A stretch of DNA of 64,000 bases, taken from positions 16,535,234-16,599,233 of the forward strand of contig NC_049903.1 of the NCBI RefSeq assembly GCF_001411555.2. The letters are read 5' to 3'. Shown here in pieces: positions 1 through 10,500 of the stretch (position 1 is its first letter; each line of letters starts with the position of its first letter). Under the pieces are notes generated by a model. That model was not told the origin of the DNA, did not search any database, and saw nothing but the letters and a program-made list of their open reading frames with translations. The stretch is from Juglans regia. Its lineage: Eukaryota > Streptophyta > Magnoliopsida > Fagales > Juglandaceae. The translations under genes and the position numbers were made by a program.

Positions 1-24
1 TGACAATAGTTTTCGGTCTTTCAG

Positions 25-624
25 CGTTCCCTCCAGCTAAAAAAGAAAGTCTTCGACAGGACAATTACAGAGCTTAAGCAGAAAGCAGCAAAGGAGGTAG
101 TGGCCAATGAAGTTGCTGAAAAGTTGGGGGAGATGGTACGAGAAAGGGAAGGCATAGAGAGGAAGCTCTCAACAACATACAGTCTGGGCAAGGATAGGAC
201 TGGATCTCTCTCAAAATCTCTGCTTCCACTATATGATGGGAAAGCAAGGAGCTACTCTTTTCAAGGTGTAATGAAAGAGAGCGTGACAGTATTCCACACA
301 CTTAGTGACACTACTTCTGGAGAAAGCAGCAGTGAGAAAGAGACCGACTCGGAATTTCACGATGAGGAATCAACAGCAAAAGCAAAGGCACCCATGGAAG
401 CAGAAAGCTCAAGCGATGAAGGGAGCTTTGGAAGAGACTACGGGAGAAGTCCATTAGTGATCACCGCATCAAGTTCAAGAGGCTTACCGATCCATTTCCA
501 AACAATGGAGCAAGAAGCAGGGGAAGTGAAGATCATGCATGATGAGGAGGAAATTGAATCCACCCGATCAAGTGGTAGCAAATTAAGGTTAACGAGAAGG
601 AAGGCCTTGTCTTCAACGAATTAG
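25..624 (+). CDS. 3' terminal exon of an unidentified coiled-coil-like protein gene (partial)
   Basis: An open frame runs into the window from a probable splice acceptor (pyrimidine-rich stretch ending TTTCAG at 24) and ends with TAG at 622-624. Upstream in-frame stops at 1-9 support an exon boundary rather than a start codon; the GTG at 100 and the out-of-frame ATG at 107 are not convincing starts. The first 45 or so residues are Lys/Glu/Leu-rich (key stretch TELKQKAAKEVVANEVAEKL) and look like the end of a coiled coil. The rest is Ser/Glu/Asp-rich, low complexity and probably disordered (SSSEKETDSEFHDEEST), ending in a basic tail (KLRLTRRKALSSTN). I do not recognise the family. Upstream exons lie outside the window, so function cannot be assigned. 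Confidence 0.6.
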   Translation, partial: RSLQLKKKVFDRTITELKQKAAKEVVANEVAEKLGEMVREREGIERKLSTTYSLGKDRTGSLSKSLLPLYDGKARSYSFQGVMKESVTVFHTLSDTTSGESSSEKETDSEFHDEESTAKAKAPMEAESSSDEGSFGRDYGRSPLVITASSSRGLPIHFQTMEQEAGEVKIMHDEEEIESTRSSGSKLRLTRRKALSSTN

Positions 625-642
625 AGAGCTAGAATTGATCAT

Positions 643-672
643 ATTTGTGAGTGTATATATACACTCACAAAT
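643..672. repeat. Perfect 30-bp palindrome in the probable 3' UTR
   Basis: ATTTGTGAGTGTATA at 643-657 is followed without spacer by its exact reverse complement at 658-672. It begins 18 bases after the stop codon of the preceding exon, so it probably lies in that mRNA's 3' UTR and could fold as a hairpin. Confidence 0.85.
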
Positions 673-1164
673 GAGATGAACTAGTTTGAAAATCTATTAC
701 AAGTTTAATTGCTTATTTACACATTTAATACACTATTGATATAAAAATATTCCACATTAATTGGCAACAAGAAATTAAATATATATGTACGTTGATTTCG
801 TGTATTTCCTCCTGCGCATGATATAATGCTTCGATGAACCAATGGCATGCATGCATTCATGAGGAGGCAAAAACCTGATTGTTTGATAAGGCAGTCGGCA
901 GATATAGCATAACAAGTACGAGGATTACTACATCAATATCATGTCGTGGGGAATAAGAAATGGAGGTTATACACTCACCCCGCCAAAGTAGGGTACAAAG
1001 TAGTTGTTAAACATGGATTACTCCCACATCACGTACGTACACGTTTTGAACTGACATCGATCGTAGTACTGTTCATAACCGTTTTAATTACTTCCAAGAG
1101 TAAGTAGTAAGTACCAGACTATGATATACTCGCACAAATTACACAATCACCCAGAACCTTATCC
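673..1164. other. Intergenic region upstream of the LRR kinase gene
   Basis: AT-rich sequence between two genes on the same strand. It should contain the promoter and 5' UTR of the gene starting at 1165, but I could not single out a convincing TATA box or a repeated element. Confidence 0.4.
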
Positions 1165-2874
1165 ATGGCTTCCATTTCTGCACGTACTCTTCTCTTCATC
1201 TTCTCCCTAGTTTATACCTTATCTCCTGTTATACTCTCAGCATCAGTGGTGGAAGACCTCACCAAATTACAACCACCACCAGATTTCAACTCCACAATCA
1301 TGACCAACTGCTTCAATAACCCATCTTTAAGATACTGTAACTTCTCGCCTATGGACCTAACGGAAATCTTCAGATCCACCATTGTTGCAAGCCATCTTTG
1401 CAATGAGTCGAAGAACCCAAACTGTGCGGAATCATTCCCCAAAATAGACCTCCGAAGCCGCCCAAAGGTTGCGCCACTCTACTTGTCGTTCAGTTTCTTC
1501 TGGAAGTACTGCCCATTGACCATCCTATTGATTGATTTGTCCAACAATTCTTTGAAGGGTAGTTTTCCAATTGATGTCCTCAACTGCACCCAGATCCAAG
1601 CCCTTGATTTGAGCCATAATAAGCTTTCTGGTGATGTCCCAGTACAGAGCATCTCCTCCCTTACCAACCTTACAGTTTTTAATCTCTCGTACAATCACTT
1701 TTCTGAAAGTAAAATGTCTGATACCGAGTTCTTTAAACGGTTTAATGCTTCGAGTTTTCTTCATTCGGGCCTCCTTCCAGACCGGAAGAAGTTTACTATG
1801 AAGGCTGTATTCTTATTGGTTTGTTTTCCTATCTTAGTGATTGTGACAGTCGGTTGCTTCGGGTGTCTGTGTCTCCGAAGACCTGATTTTCTGCCCAGAA
1901 TGTTTCGTAGAAAGAACAAGTTCACACCACCGATGCTTAAGGCAGCAACTGGGGGGTTTTCCAGGAAGAATTTGGTGGGAAAGAGCGAGGGTGTTGATAT
2001 CTACAGAGGAGTTCTGAGAGACGGTACTGAAGTGAGGATTGAGATCTACTGGGATGACATTTCAGGGGAAAGTGGACGGAGATTTATTGAAGAATGCAAG
2101 GTTGTTACTCAATTATGCCACAAGAACATATTACAGGTTTTGGGTTGGTGCAATAGCCGAAGAATGAGGGCTATTGTCACAGAATGGATGGAGGGCAAGA
2201 ATGTCGAGATATGGATATCAGAGTCAGCTCCCCCATGGAAGCAAAGGCTAAAAATACTGATGGGAGTAGTGAATGGCATGTGCTATCTGCAGGAAGAATG
2301 GCCTGAAGTTGGGTATGATCTCAGGACAAGCAGTGTTTTGCTATCTGATGACCTAGAGCCACTGATTTCAAGGTTTAAGCTTGGAGATCAAAGCAGTAGT
2401 TCAAGGAGTAAGTGAACTTATCCAGAAGTAGCATAAAATCTTACGATTTGTTTCTATCTAACCTTTTTCTTATGTTTGTTTTGTTTTTAAGTTAACTGGA
2501 TTTCTAATTTGGTTTCAGAGATTTACGATTTCGGATTATTCCTACTGGAGATATTAGTGAACAAGATACCAAGTGATCATGAGTTCCAGAGTGGTGAGAA
2601 TGGATTTATTGATCATGTCAGAATGCATTATCCTAGAAATTTGCAGAAGGTGATTGATGAGAAAATTAAAATGACAGAACGCATATTTGACCAAGCTAAA
2701 AAGGTAATAGGCCTAGGTTTAATGTGCACAGATCAGTCAGGCAGTCATCATCATCTGCAGTTGGGTCAGATTTCTGATATTTTAACTAGAGCCTATGAAT
2801 CCTGGGATGTTTTGGAATCTCCTGTCCAGAATAGATCACATGTAAATAGAGGTAAGGGACACAAGCACATATGA
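1165..2874 (+). CDS. LRR receptor-like kinase with degenerate kinase domain (probable pseudokinase), two exons
   Basis: Exon 1 is 1165-2407 and exon 2 is 2519-2874. The 111-bp intron has a GTAAGT donor at 2408 and a TTTCAG acceptor ending at 2518. Joining them gives a 532-residue receptor. A signal peptide (about residues 1-25) is followed by a short ectodomain with about three leucine-rich repeats (about 118-180; LSNNSLKGSFP and LSHNKLSGDVP), one membrane segment (about 213-237) with a basic stop-transfer, and a kinase-like domain. The usual beta-3 lysine is replaced (VRIEIY, about 290-295), the glycine loop is poor, the catalytic loop reads YDLRTSSVLL without the HRD His/Arg, and DFG is absent. 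The exon join restores KIYDFGLFLLEI (subdomain IX). By family knowledge such proteins act as plasma-membrane scaffolds or co-receptors without phosphotransfer. No premature stops are seen. It could be a decaying copy, but the intact frame and splice sites argue for an expressed protein. Confidence 0.8.
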
Positions 2875-3291
2875 AAGACACTGGTCGTGCTAGGTGATTT
2901 GGTTATGCAGAAGTTCATTGGTTATTGTAAGCTCTAAAGCTTAGAAATCCCCTGTTCATTTCAAAGCACATACTGCGATGGCTTTATGCGCATATATCTT
3001 TATATATAACAACCATAACCAATGTTAAGCAAGAGCTGGTGCAATCTATAAAAGGAAAAATGAACTGTCAAACTTATAATTAGCATGACCAAAATAATCA
3101 TTCTGAGATGAGAAGCAAATTAATGACAGCAACTCAAACAATAATATTATCTATACAACTAGTTACGATAGTTTCACTGTATTTTATTCCCAAACTCCAA
3201 CGACCTAAATGAAAGATGTATGTTTTCTTGTTGGTTTTTTAATTTTATGGCTTTGGTTTGACTATCCTTTCAAGCCCAAGACAGAAGAAAG
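2875..3291. other. 3' flank of the LRR kinase gene
   Basis: Ordinary AT-rich intergenic sequence; no coding, RNA or repeat structure recognised. Confidence 0.4.
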
Positions 3292-3298
3292 TAGTAAT

Positions 3299-3906
3299 TT
3301 TTGGGATTCATGTGGAGGCTGGTCTATGAGCATAAAATCAAGAAACAGAGAGTTCGCTTGATGTCGCTTGACGTGGCACTTGAGCGAAACTCAACCCGTG
3401 AGTTCGCTTGAGATGCGCTCGATAGTGGGCTCGAGCGAAGCTCAACCTGTAAGTTTGCTCGAGGTGCGCTCAATAGTGGGCTTGAGTGAGGCACAAATCC
3501 TAGTGTTCGCTCGAGCCACACTCGACACTCCACTCGAGCCAATGTTCATTTGTTGTTCACTCGAGGTGCACTCTATATGCCACCCAAGCGAAGAATGTAA
3601 TTTTTGCCAGATTAAGGTTTCCAGCGCCGTTTACTATAAATATGCTATATTTGATTTTTTTTTATGACTTTCAGCATATTTTGAGAGAGAACAATTGTCA
3701 AGTGAGTGCATATTATGTGAGAGAGCAAAAAGTCTTAGAGTGTATGAGTTGAGATTGAGTGATTGTAATTTTCTTATGGTTAATAAGATTTCTGCAGTTC
3801 TGTGAATGTAGGTAATTTGCCGAACCACGTATATTGTGTGTCGTGTGCTTGATCGTGTTTGCTTTTACTTCAGTTTGTCATCGTTAGTGTGTGTGTTTTT
3901 GCAGAA
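3299..3906 (+). mobile_element. LTR-like solo insertion, copia-type promoter and R/U5 character
   Basis: A 608-bp block is flanked by the direct repeat TAGTAAT (3292-3298 and 3907-3913). It carries a minisatellite, then a TATA box (TATAAATA at 3635-3642), then sequence of the kind found in plant Ty1/copia LTRs (GTAGGTAATTTGCCGAACCA). No primer-binding site or internal domain follows, so it is at most a solo LTR. A 7-bp duplication and the lack of clean TG/CA ends are atypical, so the class is uncertain. Confidence 0.5.
3351..3596. repeat. Minisatellite of about five 43-54-bp units with GCTCGAGCG cores
   Basis: Imperfect units begin near 3351, 3400, 3451, 3503 and 3554. Each carries GTTCGCTYGAG at its start and a second GAGCGA-like motif; the best-preserved neighbours are 3400-3450 and 3451-3504. 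The array sits in the U3-like part of the insertion at 3299-3906. Confidence 0.7.
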
Positions 3907-4172
3907 TAGTAATGCCTCTTGATGGATGTACAGACCTTTCCATAGAAGACCATGGCATGTATGGCACCACACTTGAGGCAGTTTCTCCCCCAGTATTCTT
4001 GTTCACACTCACTATATCGAAGATCAATCTATTGGTTTGTGGAATCCACATAATCTTGTCAATATTGTCGTTCCTATTGAAATGAACCTTTTCAATTATT
4101 TAGCACACCACCAAATTAAAGAATTTTGTTTACGAAATAGTATTAGGTAGAAACAGATCCATCTGTTTGTAC

Positions 4173-4865
4173 TAAGAGTGTAAATTTAAACCGGTAAACT
4201 GAAAAACCGGTTGGGACCGGACCGGTTGGTACGGTTTTGAACCGGTCCGATCCGAAACCAGTTCTTATATTATGAAAACCGGTCGGATCCTGTCCGGTTT
4301 CGGTTCTATAGTTTTCGGGACCAGACCGGACCGGTTGGAAAATATATATATATATAAATTAATTTTATATATTATATAAAATATTTATATATATATATGA
4401 GTTTTATATATAATATATAATATATAATTATATATTACATATGAAATAATTTCATATTATAATTTATAAATTATAACATAAAATGTTAATCTTAAATATG
4501 AATATTTGTAATTTGTTTGATCATATGTTATTAATAATTATATAAGATAATGTTATTATAATTTATAAAATAAAAGTTTAATCTAAAGATGAAAATTTAA
4601 TTGATCATATGTTTTAAACATAAAATATATATTAAATTATTAATAACATTTTACTATAAAAAGTAACATTTTATTATATTTTTTTTACATTTTAAAAAAA
4701 CTAGAAAACCGGACTGGACATGACCGGAAACCTATAAAACCGAAGGTACCGGTTTATGATAGTAATCGGAACGTAATCGGTTTTGAAAAATACAAAATTA
4801 GTACATATCGGTTCGGTCCTAAATTTTGTTCAAAACCAGAACGGACCGGACCGGTTACATTCCTA
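4173..4865. mobile_element. Non-autonomous hAT-like element (693 bp) with CCGG-rich ends
   Basis: The left end TAAGAGTGTAAA and the reverse complement of the right end, TAGGAATGTAAC, form a short terminal inverted repeat. An 8-bp target duplication with one mismatch flanks it (GTTTGTAC 4165-4172, GTCTGTAC 4866-4873). Both ends are packed with ACCGGTCCGGACCGGTT-type motifs in inverted orientation, while the core (about 4340-4690) is almost pure A/T. There is no coding capacity. The 8-bp duplication and TAGGNGTG-like termini are typical of hAT elements. Confidence 0.85.
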
Positions 4866-4873
4866 GTCTGTAC

Positions 4874-5680
4874 TAATAAGATCAACAACCAGCTGGGGCC
4901 TTCTTTGGAACCTCACGCTAGCTGCATGCCTATATTTCCTTAATCGTACATACAATTTCTCTACAAGGCAATCAATTCTCGTTCCGAAACTAGGTCTCAA
5001 TGATCTTGAAGATACCCTGCAACATGCTTGGACGTTAATCTTGAACAATCTTAGCTTCGAACCTTTTATATATGTTCCTCATGAAATCTTGTACTGCATG
5101 CATCTCTCTTTTTCTGTTGATCATTTTTTCGTATATGGGATTTGATGTTTACAAACATGGGTTAAGTAATATGATTTCAACAGTATTTGAATGTGGCTAA
5201 ACATCTTCATTAATCTTTAGTGTGTGCAGGTAATTAATTTGTTATTTAATTTGGAGAAGAGCATAAGTTATTTCTGATCTAAATATATCAAGATAAATTA
5301 TTTGTATAAGTACTAAATAGATAAGTCTCCACGCAAATCTTTGTAAAAAAGTAGACCCCATCTTAAAAAAGTGTAAAAAAAATCATTCTTTATTAGTGAG
5401 ATCTTTTTTTTTTTATAAAGACTTTGCATGAAGTTTATCTATTTAGGACTTGTACGTAATATTACTTATATATCGATGGCTTGTATAAGGAGAGAAGTGA
5501 ACAAATTAAAAGAACATGCCTAGAGTTCTTATGTAGCTACCCGATTATATATTGGAGCCAGTTTGTTCGGGTGACTAATTTTGGTGAGGCAAACCAAATT
5601 CATCTCCTACCTGAACTTTCATCGAAGTTTTGATAAAATGGAACACAATCCAATATTACTAATTCTTCATTTGGTTATGC
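4874..5680. other. Intergenic, no recognised gene
   Basis: AT-rich unique-looking sequence right of the hAT-like element. Short open frames here show no recognisable domain. Confidence 0.35.
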
Positions 5681-5880
5681 AGTTCGGATGAGATAAGATA
5701 AGATATTTTAAATAATAGTGAAATTTTTTATTTAAGATAAGATAAAATAATTTGTAAAAAAATATGTGTTTGGATAGTGAAATAAGATGAAAGATGTTAT
5801 AAAAAAATATGTATTTTGACTGTAAGATAAAATAAGATGAGATAAAATGATTTTAACTTTTTAAGATTTGATAAAGTGGT
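5681..5880. repeat. Degenerate GATAAGATAAGAT-rich miniature element
   Basis: Contains GGATGAGATAAGATAAGAT near 5690 and related motifs near 5770 and 5830, resembling the GATGAGATGAGA-rich miniature elements elsewhere in the window. No clean ends or target duplication were found. The following 5880-6463 is very AT-rich with no recognised feature. Confidence 0.45.
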
Positions 5881-6463
5881 AGGTTCCATCAATTATTGAG
5901 ACGTATTTAATTATTGAATAAAAAATATTAAAAATATATTAAAAATAAGTAATATCTATTATTAATTTAAAAACTCATAAATATTTTAACTTTACCAAAA
6001 TATATTTTTTGTAATTCATTGTAATTATTTTAATATTTCTAAATACAAAAGCATTTCTTTGTTAAACGAAATATTTTTCTAATTATATATTACAATAAAA
6101 TATATAATAAAATAGTTCCAAAATTATTTCTTTGTTTTTATAATTTTATATTATAATAAAATAAAAAGTTTTAATAGATAATTATATATATTAAAAATGA
6201 GATAATTATTTTTTTCTTAATTTTTAGTTTCGAATTTTGTAATAAAATCTCAAACTTGCAGTCACCTTCAATTGTAAGGTACAGGCGTTTTTGTGCTGAC
6301 TGTTGGATGTGATGAACAGGAGAACAGTCTTGTGTCTGGGCTGGAAAGTAATTGTCACATCGACGCACAGTGTACAGAATGCAGAGATGAGTTAAAACAT
6401 GGTTTAATGTGCGTTTTGATACGCAGATAAAATAAATAGTACAACTTAGATGAGATTGTTTGA

Positions 6464-6647
6464 AGGTGAGTTTGGATCGTAAAATCATTTTAATTTATTA
6501 TTATAATTTTTTTATATTTTAATATAAAATATAATAAATAATTTAATTTTTTTAAATTTCAAATAATAATAATATTAAAAAATAATATTCTAATAATATT
6601 TTATCATCTTAACTCAACTCAATTCACTTTAACATCCAAACACACCT
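6464..6647. mobile_element. Miniature inverted-repeat element (184 bp)
   Basis: The left end AGGTGAGTTTGGAT and the reverse complement of the right end, AGGTGTGTTTGGAT, match at 13 of 14 bases. The interior is A/T-rich with TCATCTTAACTCAACTCAA near the right end. The target duplication is unclear (possibly TGA). It lies in the intergenic region downstream of the methyltransferase gene. Confidence 0.65.
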
Positions 6648-7378
6648 TGAGTGTTATTGCCGTATCCAAACCGGCTTGCCATTTCACTTAATAGTATGGA
6701 AATGTGTTCGAATCGTTCCTTTTGCATTGATCAGATTTCTCATATAAGATATCATCAAAAGTGGAAAAATCCAGAGCACAGGGGAAAAATCAAAGAATAA
6801 CCGAAGCTCCACTTGAGTTGAACTTATAAATAAATAAAGGTCATTTTCGAAGTCCTGTATGAGATTTTGAATTGCCAGTGATTTCATTGGAAATGTAGCT
6901 CATTAAAGCTCATATACTTGCATATGTGCTTGCTTAATTCAAGTATCAAACTTATGTATGCATGCAACTTCTTCTATCGGTTCATAAAATTCACAAAAGA
7001 AATAAAAAAATGTGAACACTGGAAGGTGGTAGTTCACTAAACTATTACCACTTAACCAAGCATTAAAAAAAATAAGGAAGAGTTTTAATGGGAACAACGT
7101 AAACAGAGCCTTCATGGCTATATTTTACAAGTGATAGGCATGATTACAACCGAAAAAAAATATATGTAGCTTTGGAACAAAGTATAGAAGTTGTGGGTGA
7201 ATAAAAGCTGGTTAAACTCAGAAAACTAAAAATACATGAACAAGGTAGAAAAGATAGAATTTTACAAGAATCTGAGGGCAGAGTATTCTAGCAAATTGCA
7301 GACCTGGACTAGTCTTCAAATTCTACAAGTCACAAAATCTCTGTTTGGTTGAGAAAGCCTAGCTCCTTCTATGCTAAT
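6648..7378. other. 3' flank of the methyltransferase gene
   Basis: Immediately downstream (minus sense) of the stop codon at 7379; should contain the 3' UTR and polyadenylation site of the NTMT1 gene. No repeat or other gene recognised. Confidence 0.4.
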
Positions 7379-7504
7379 TCACTTGATGATTCTAGGTCTA
7401 TTGGCTTGCCCTTTAGATCTGGTCTTGCAAACCTTCTTTGGTGAATCAGTAGTTAATGCATACATCTTTACAGCAAATAATTCTTCAGGCAATCCCCTTT
7501 GATC
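7379..7504 (-). CDS. NTMT1: NTMT1 exon 8 (terminal)
   Basis: Residues 236-276 and the TGA stop: [17 protein letters not shown], then a basic tail ending RPRIIK. The acceptor AATCAG|GATC follows a T-rich tract. Confidence 0.93.
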   Translation of the reverse strand, partial: DQRGLPEELFAVKMYALTTDSPKKVCKTRSKGQANRPRIIK

Positions 7505-10500
7505 CTGATTAAAAAACCAAAATATCAGACGAGAAAATTGAGTTTATTTGTACCCAACAGCAATTCATTTTAATATGCACTTTTGAAGAACATGCTTCTA
7601 AATTTCAGCAAGAAAAAAGAAAAAAAGAAAAAAAAAACAGAAAAGAAAAGGAATCCTGTTTTTCAAACTGAATTAGAACGAACTTCAAGAAATATTAGTA
7701 CCAAGCACAAACAAAAATACTTCTGCTGGGCATTTTTCATGTTTCCGTTTCCATGGCCTATGGAAACCTCCCATGCTTACGCTCAACAATTTTACATAAT
7801 GGTTTTGTATGTAGATATTATTCTGACTTCAAGCTGGCACATTGAGTCTTAAAATTATCACTGCCGAAGTTGTCATTGAGGAAACACCTACTAGTTTTTA
7901 ACATTATTTTTTGTTTGATGAGTAAAAACAAAATTATACACATTGCATACCCTCGACATCTACTGTTTGTTTAGAAAACACCAATTATTGGGTAAGAGGT
8001 CAGGGGCAATATGGATTGATGCATACCAAAGGTCCAATGTTTGAACTGACATTATATCGAGAAACTAGTATTCTACACATTATACTCAATCCTATTTAGT
8101 AACTTCAAAATTACCATCAAATGGAACTTTTTTTAAACACTCTTAAATTTTTTATCCCCAACCCACCACAATCAATTGGTTGACAAACCTTCTTCCAACT
8201 AACCAAATGGAACTTTTTGTCAACTCCTTTACCACCCCATAAAAAATTCCGAAATAAACTCTCAATTCCTCTTTCAACCCTTGCCAGCAACGGAAAAAGA
8301 GATAAGAAATAAGTTGGAAGGTTAGAAAAAGTACTTTTTATTAGAGTTAATCTTCCCCCCTTAGACAAGTAGATCATTTTCCAACCAGCTAACCTCCTTT
8401 CCATTTTCTCAATCACCCCATCCCAAATATTAATAGATTTAAAAGAAGCCCCCAAAGGAAGCCCAAGGTACCTCATAGGGAGTGAAGAAATTCTACACCT
8501 CAGAATATTTGCCAAGTCTGAAATATTCTGAACAGAACCCAAAGGATCAACTTCAGATTTTGATAAATTAACTCTTAACCCCGAAATGGCTTCAAAACAC
8601 AGCAAAAGTGCTCTTAAAACACATAGATTATCAGAATCGGGCTCACTAAAAATCAAAGTATCATCAGCAAATAATAAGTGTGAGACCTTTAAACTACTCC
8701 ATACCTCATTGCCCGCCACAAAGCTGGACAGAATTATCATCCACGGCCTTCTCAATCATTCTACTCAAGGCATCCATAATCATAACAAAAAGAAAGAGGG
8801 AGATGGGATCACCTTGCCTCAAACCACGTGAGCTACTAAAGGAACCAACCGGTTCTCCATTCACCAAAATAGAAAATTTCATAGTCGATACACATGCTTC
8901 ATCCATGAACACCATTTATATCCAAAACCATATCTCCTCAGCAAATAATCAAGGAAATCCCAGCACACATGGTCATAAGCCTTTTCCATGTCCAATTTGA
9001 TTAAAATACCAGCTTTCTACATTTTAATTCTACTCTCCAAGCATTCATTTGCAATTAAAACAGTCTAAAATCTGTCTTCCCCTCACAAAGGCATTTTGTG
9101 ATTTTAAAATTATCCTCTCCATCACCCTGCTCAAACGGTAGGCCAGCACCTTAGAAATGATTTTATACACTCCATTCTCCAAACTAAAAGGCCGAAAATC
9201 TCTCATCTCCACAGCCGCTACCTTTTTCAGAATAAGTGCAATGAAAGTGACATTAAAACTCTTCTCAAACCTCATATACAAATGGAACTCAGCAAACACC
9301 TTCAGAATATCTTCTCTAACTAGTCAATCAATAATATCTTCAGTAAAAACCTCATATACCAATCAAGATTTTTTTTTGTTTTTTTGTTTTTTTCTTGATT
9401 GGTTAGTAGGAGGAATCCATTTACATATCTTCTTATGAGTAATGCAATACCATTGAGGGGTGAAACTAGCACACCAAAATAAACAAAAAAGAAATGCCCA
9501 ACTAGTAAGAAGATGGAAAAAGGGCAAGAATATTTGAAATCTAAAAAACTACAAAGTATGTTGATTGGTTTATATCGAGAACCTCTTAGCTGCTTTTATA
9601 ATGCTACTCTAAGACAAAAGCCTCTTTACAATACAATCAAATCAGCTACACCACAACTACAAAAAAGTATCACCTACATTATCGCCATGGAACGATTTTT
9701 ATCCACGGCTCTCAAGTGCTTTCCTAACAAGATTGAAACAGTTCATATCATTGAGATCAGCCAAGGATAATCCATTAATATTGGATTATATCCTTCCTTG
9801 CTACTACATACTCTAAAACAGTGTCCCTTGTCAATGAATCTCTCTTATGTAGTCAATTCATTCTTTTGGGGCAATGTAAATACAAATTTTAAGTTGTAGA
9901 TAGAAGTTATGTTTCTTCTACTTACATGATCCCCTATGATCAAATTTTAAGTTGTCTATAGAAGTCATTGGAGATAGAAAGAGAGAAAGGAAATATAAAT
10001 CCACGTTCATGTATCCCTAATCAACGTCCATGACTTTAAAACTTGCACGAACATCACTGAATTTGGTGAAGGTACTTAGACCTCGTTTGCATTCAAAACT
10101 CACCTCAACTCATCTCATCTCATCATTACAACTTTTCCAAATTCCCACACAAAATATAATAAACAATTCAACTTTTTCAAATCCCCAAACAATTTTCCCA
10201 AATTCCCACACAAAATATAATAAATAATTTAACTTTTATTCTACTATTCACAAACCATCTCAACCCATCTCAACTCATCTTTGAATTCAAACCACTCCTT
10301 AGACTGGTTGGCTAACAAGGGCTATCTTGAGATCGGGAGCTACGAAACTGGCCCTCGAATTGAGAACATGGTCTTGTAGTTAAGATATTCTAGATCTAAC
10401 ACATTATTCTCAAAATTATCTACACATTATATATGTCAAATAATCTTTACTTTTCACCCTATTTTAGATTTATATGTACACTTTACAACTCTTTACGATA

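Noticed and set aside
107..624. Start codon for the left-edge gene at ATG 107 or GTG 100
   Set aside because: ATG 107 is out of frame with the long open frame, and GTG starts are not used in plants; the frame is open upstream to a splice acceptor at 24.
4863..5048. 61-codon minus-strand frame beginning inside the hAT-like element's target duplication
   Set aside because: It crosses the element boundary and has no recognisable motif.
7583..7852. Lys-rich 89-codon open frame on plus near NTMT1 exon 8
   Set aside because: It starts in an A-rich intron stretch (AAGAAAAAAGAAAAAAAG) and runs antisense to intron 7; low-complexity artefact.
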